This document shows positions 61,578 to 64,000 of a stretch of DNA of 64,000 bases, one piece after another. The notes under the pieces were generated by a model, which did not search any database, was not told the origin of the DNA, and saw only the letters and a program-made list of their open reading frames with translations. The stretch is from positions 1 through 64,000 of the forward strand of contig NZ_BEWL01000004.1 of the NCBI RefSeq assembly GCF_002723915.1, read 5' to 3'. Source of the stretch: Gluconobacter albidus. Lineage in GTDB: Bacteria > Pseudomonadota > Alphaproteobacteria > Acetobacterales > Acetobacteraceae. Both the position numbers and the translations under genes were made by a program. Positions within the stretch are counted from its first letter, which is position 1. Each line of letters begins with the position of its first letter.

Positions 61578-62225
61578 ATGATCGTATCCCCTCCCGCTGA
61601 ATCGTCTTTTCCGTCCCTTCGCATCGGCGACCGCGCTCCGGATTTCAGCGCCCGGACCACGCATGGCGAGTTCATCATGAGCGCTTTGCGCGGGCACTGG
61701 GTTCTGCTCTTTGCCCATCCGGCCGATTTCACACCTGTCTGCACCAGCGAATTCATCGCACTGGCCCGCAGTGCGGAAGAGTTCCAGCAGCGGGACTGCG
61801 CGCTCCTCGGCATCTCGGCGGACAGTCTTCCGGCCCATCTGGCCTGGGTGAACGCGATCCGGACCCAGTTCGACGTCCATGTCCCTTTCCCCATCATCGA
61901 AGACCCGTCCCTTGCCGTCGCCAAGGCCTACGGCATGCTCGACAGCACGGCTCAGGACAGCGCAACGGTCCGCTCCGTCTTCATGATTGATCCCGCGGGC
62001 ATCGTCCGGGCGATCCTCAACTACCCTGCCACGGTCGGACGCTCCGTTCCCGAACTCCTGCGTTTGCTCTGCGCACTACAAGAAGTCGACCGCGCGGGCG
62101 CTCTCACACCCGAAAGCTGGCAGCCCGGACAGCGTACCATCGCGCCCCCGCTCCAGACGCAGGCCGCCGTGGAAAAAGCCGGGGCCAAATGGTTCTTCCA
62201 ACCCATGGCACGGGAACGCTCATGA
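61578..62225 (+). CDS. Peroxiredoxin (Prx6/1-Cys AhpC-TSA family)
   Basis: A 215-residue thiol peroxidase. The peroxidatic site is PVC55TSEF with the preceding HPADFTP. Two other cysteines (QQRDCALL and LRLLCALQE) are not in a standard resolving place. The C-terminal Prx6-type extension (QTQAAVEKAGAKWFFQPMARERS) is present. It reduces peroxides in the cytoplasm and may guard the sulfide module, with which it is divergent. Overlaps the regulator gene by 4 bp. Confidence 0.92.
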   Translation: MIVSPPAESSFPSLRIGDRAPDFSARTTHGEFIMSALRGHWVLLFAHPADFTPVCTSEFIALARSAEEFQQRDCALLGISADSLPAHLAWVNAIRTQFDVHVPFPIIEDPSLAVAKAYGMLDSTAQDSATVRSVFMIDPAGIVRAILNYPATVGRSVPELLRLLCALQEVDRAGALTPESWQPGQRTIAPPLQTQAAVEKAGAKWFFQPMARERS

Positions 62226-62605
62226 CCGTTCTGCTTCCCCTTGAGAAAAGCCGGGAACTGGCGGAATGGCTGCGCATCCTTGCCCAGCCCCAACGCCTCA
62301 TGATCCTCTCGGCCCTGCTCGACAGCACCCATGCCGTCAGCGAAATCGAGACCATGACCGGCATCGGACAGCCGACGCTGAGCCAGCATCTGGGCGCACT
62401 CAGACGCGCAGGCCTGATCGAATCCCAGCGCGAATCCCGCGCCATCCATTACTGCTGGGCCGACACCCCGGACGCCCGACGCGCACGGGCGCTTCTGATG
62501 AGCCTGCAACCCGGAGCCCTCCCGCCCGAACTCCCCGTCCCGGCCCCCGAAACCGCACCCGGCCCGGCTGCATCAGCGCGGTTTGCCCGTATTCTTCACT
62601 CCTGA
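62222..62605 (+). CDS. ArsR family regulator (BigR/SqrR-like, without the usual Cys pair)
   Basis: The start at 62222 overlaps the peroxiredoxin stop; an outer frame from 62189 is not needed. The 127-residue winged helix reads ILAQPQRLMILSALLDSTHAVSEIETMTGIGQPTLSQHLGALRRAGLI. BigR/SqrR sulfide sensors use a cysteine before this HTH and one in the C-terminal helix. Here the first site reads LLDSTH and the C-terminus has none; the only cysteine is Cys78 (HYCWAD). So it may sense another signal or use another mechanism. Confidence 0.9.
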   Translation: MTVLLPLEKSRELAEWLRILAQPQRLMILSALLDSTHAVSEIETMTGIGQPTLSQHLGALRRAGLIESQRESRAIHYCWADTPDARRARALLMSLQPGALPPELPVPAPETAPGPAASARFARILHS

Positions 62606-62707
62606 CAGTCTGAAATCAGGATCTGGAAAGTCTTTATTGAAGAATATTGCACCATGCGGAGTTGCGATAAAGTTTCTTCAGGCTGAAACTGTAAAAAGCC
62701 CCATACG

Positions 62708-62726
62708 CTTACCTGAAGGTAAGGAG
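62708..62726 (+). promoter_or_regulatory. Inverted repeat overlapping the ribosome binding site of the Cys-rich protein
   Basis: CTTACCT-GA-AGGTAAG (62708-62723) is a perfect 7-bp inverted repeat whose right arm leads into AAGGAG (62721-62726), 7 bases before the ATG at 62734. In mRNA this could hide the ribosome site, or in DNA it could bind a regulator. Confidence 0.5.
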
Positions 62727-62733
62727 AAAACAC

Positions 62734-62991
62734 ATGATTCGTTATTGTATAGCTCTGGTCGGACTGGCATTTGCACTGACACAGGGTGCCTCCGCAGCCA
62801 CCCGCGAAGAACAGACGAAGGCCTGCAAGGGCGATGCGCTGCGCCTGTGCGCGCTTGCCATTCCCAACGAAGCCAAGATCACCGCCTGCATGCAGAAGAA
62901 GATCGACAAACTGTCCCCGAAATGCCGCGCAATGTTCGCACCTCTCCCTCAGACCAAAAAAGCGTCCGCACCCAAGCCGAAACAGGGGTGA
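62734..62991 (+). CDS. Small exported cysteine-rich repeat protein
   Basis: An 85-residue product: signal peptide ending GASAATR, then ACKGDALRLCALAIPNEAKITACMQKKIDKLSPKCRAMF with four cysteines spaced as in the cysteine-rich repeat found in Golgi apparatus protein 1 and in many alphaproteobacterial periplasmic proteins (C-x-D-x-x-x-x-C, then I-x-x-C, L-S-x-x-C). Two disulfides are likely. The C-terminus is Lys/Pro-rich. It has a strong AAGGAG site. Function is unknown; it follows the sulfide/peroxiredoxin operon but has its own leader. Confidence 0.85.
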   Translation: MIRYCIALVGLAFALTQGASAATREEQTKACKGDALRLCALAIPNEAKITACMQKKIDKLSPKCRAMFAPLPQTKKASAPKPKQG

Positions 62992-63021
62992 AGCAGCCCT
63001 GAAAAACAGTTTAACGGATCC

Positions 63022-63053
63022 GTGATTGCGAAATCGGTCATTTTCGCAATCAC
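63022..63053 (+). terminator. Hairpin after the Cys-rich protein gene
   Basis: GTGATTGCGAAA (63022-63033) pairs perfectly with TTTCGCAATCAC (63042-63053) over an 8-base loop. It ends the transcript by position, although no T-run follows. The remaining gap to 63193 has no convincing gene. Confidence 0.6.
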
Positions 63054-63193
63054 TCCCGCGTCCGTGACTGGTTTCTGCCCGACAGACTGGATATGGTACC
63101 TCCAGTGATTTTCAACAGAATACTGACATCACACCGCAACCGTCAGGATCGGCCCCGACAGGTCTGGTGTGTTTTGCTGGACAGACCGGAACA

Positions 63194-64000
63194 ATGACCC
63201 GACAGTACGACCGCCGCAAAGTAACCCTCAAGGACGTGGCAGCACAGGTCGGGGTCTCCCACACAACGGTTTCCAATGCCTATATCCGCCCTGGCCAGCT
63301 CTCGGCCGCCCTGCGCGAGAAGATCCTCGCCGCCGCGCAGGAGCTCGGATATACCGGCCCCGATCCGGCGGCCAAACAGCTTGCAACCGGTCGCGCCGGG
63401 GCTCTGGGGTTCCTGTTCAGCGAAGACCTGCCCTACGCCTTCACCGACCCCGCGATCCTGAGCGTCCTCAACGGCGTCGCCCGTTCCTGCGACGATCTGG
63501 AAACCGATCTGGCCCTGATTTCCGCGGGCAGCAATCTGCGCAACCGCGCCGCGCCCGTGTCGCTCGGCAACGCGGCCGTGGACGGCTACATCCTCTATTC
63601 CGTTGCTCCCGACAGCCGCTGCGTCCTCATGGCCCAGCAGCGCAATGTCCCGCTCGTCGTGGTGGACCAGCCCCGCCTCGATGGCGTGCCGTATGTCGGG
63701 ATCGACGATCGTGGCTCAGCCTATCGCGCAGCCAAAACCCTTCTTGATCTCGGGCACCGGCATTTCGGCATCCTGTCGCTCAAGACGGCCCATGACGGCT
63801 ATTTCGGCCCCCTGACCGCCAAACGGCGTGCCAATATTGCCCACAGCACCATCGCCATGCGCCTCGAAGGCTATCTTCTGGCCCTGCGGGAAGCCAAAAT
63901 CGCCCCCGAAGACGTCCCCGCCTGGGAAATCCCGATTAATTCCGAAGACATGGGAGCGGAAGGCGTTCGCCACCTGCTGAACCGCGCCCAGCGCCCGACC
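63194..64000 (+). CDS. LacI family transcriptional regulator, truncated by window edge
   Basis: The first 269 codons are present; the frame is open to the last base, so the end lies outside. HTH and hinge are MTRQYDRRKVTLKDVAAQVGVSHTTVSNAY and LSAALREKILAAAQELGYTGPDPAAKQLATGR, followed by a periplasmic-binding-protein-like effector domain (GALGFLFSEDL, VDGYILYSVAPDS, VGIDDRGSAYRAAKTLLDLGHRHFGILS). It should respond to a sugar. The ATG has CGGA upstream. The target genes are probably beyond the right edge. Confidence 0.93.
   Translation, partial: MTRQYDRRKVTLKDVAAQVGVSHTTVSNAYIRPGQLSAALREKILAAAQELGYTGPDPAAKQLATGRAGALGFLFSEDLPYAFTDPAILSVLNGVARSCDDLETDLALISAGSNLRNRAAPVSLGNAAVDGYILYSVAPDSRCVLMAQQRNVPLVVVDQPRLDGVPYVGIDDRGSAYRAAKTLLDLGHRHFGILSLKTAHDGYFGPLTAKRRANIAHSTIAMRLEGYLLALREAKIAPEDVPAWEIPINSEDMGAEGVRHLLNRAQRPT

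Noticed and set aside
61470-61880. Upstream extension of the persulfide dioxygenase
   Set aside because: It runs antisense through the peroxiredoxin gene and the divergent promoter; the inner ATG has a good ribosome site.
1-64000. tRNA, rRNA, CRISPR array, insertion sequence or prophage genes
   Set aside because: No cloverleaf, no spaced repeat array, no transposase or integrase motif and no phage structural gene could be seen.

Overview
The window looks like chromosomal DNA of an acetic acid bacterium (Acetobacteraceae, Gluconobacter or a close relative). This is inferred from the GC-rich coding sequence, the many TonB-dependent receptors, periplasmic and outer-membrane functions, a cytochrome bc1 operon and tight overlapping operons. 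No ribosomal or tRNA gene, insertion sequence, integrase or CRISPR array was seen, so the genus is not proven. Both ends cut genes: an S9 peptidase on the left and a LacI regulator on the right.

Region 1 (1-12.5 kb) looks like a locus for scavenging peptidoglycan or muropeptides. It has two TonB-dependent receptors, a lipoprotein PBP4-type carboxypeptidase/endopeptidase, a Tat-exported NamZ/DUF1343 exo-muramidase-like protein, a FucP-type MFS permease translationally coupled to a BadF/BadG-type amino sugar kinase, and an S9 peptidase. Region 2 (12.5-16.7 kb) holds a DUF1501/DUF1800 pair and a glutathionylspermidine-synthase-like ligase with a small exported partner.

Region 3 (16.7-36.5 kb) is a large island for uptake and catabolism of an amino-acid-like compound. 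It has a TonB receptor, an M20 deacylase, two polar amino acid ABC importers, two DHDPS-family aldolase/deaminases, a hydantoinase, a YbeM-like amidase and a GntR/FCD regulator. It also has two versions of the three-component [2Fe-2S]/FAD/FAD dehydrogenase known from HcnABC, opine oxidase and D-hydroxyproline dehydrogenase. One version is a single 957-residue fusion and the other is three overlapping genes. The two halves are divergent around 29.8 kb, and a TGTATACGA box is found in the promoter regions of both the split genes and the M20 gene.

Region 4 (36.5-52.4 kb) holds a DcaP-like porin behind an AT-rich gap, a heavy-metal RND efflux operon (outer membrane factor, adaptor, pump), a PKHD-type hydroxylase, a PAS-GGDEF-EAL protein and two divergent TonB receptors. 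Region 5 (52.4-57.4 kb) holds a TetR regulator, a c-type cytochrome, the petABC (bc1) operon, a stand-alone STN-domain protein and an XRE-cupin regulator. Region 6 (57.6-62.6 kb) is a sulfide/persulfide module: a TauE/SafE exporter, a rhodanese-like/DUF442-SQR fusion and an ETHE1-like persulfide dioxygenase, divergent from a peroxiredoxin and an ArsR regulator. The window closes with a small cysteine-rich exported protein and the start of a LacI regulator.
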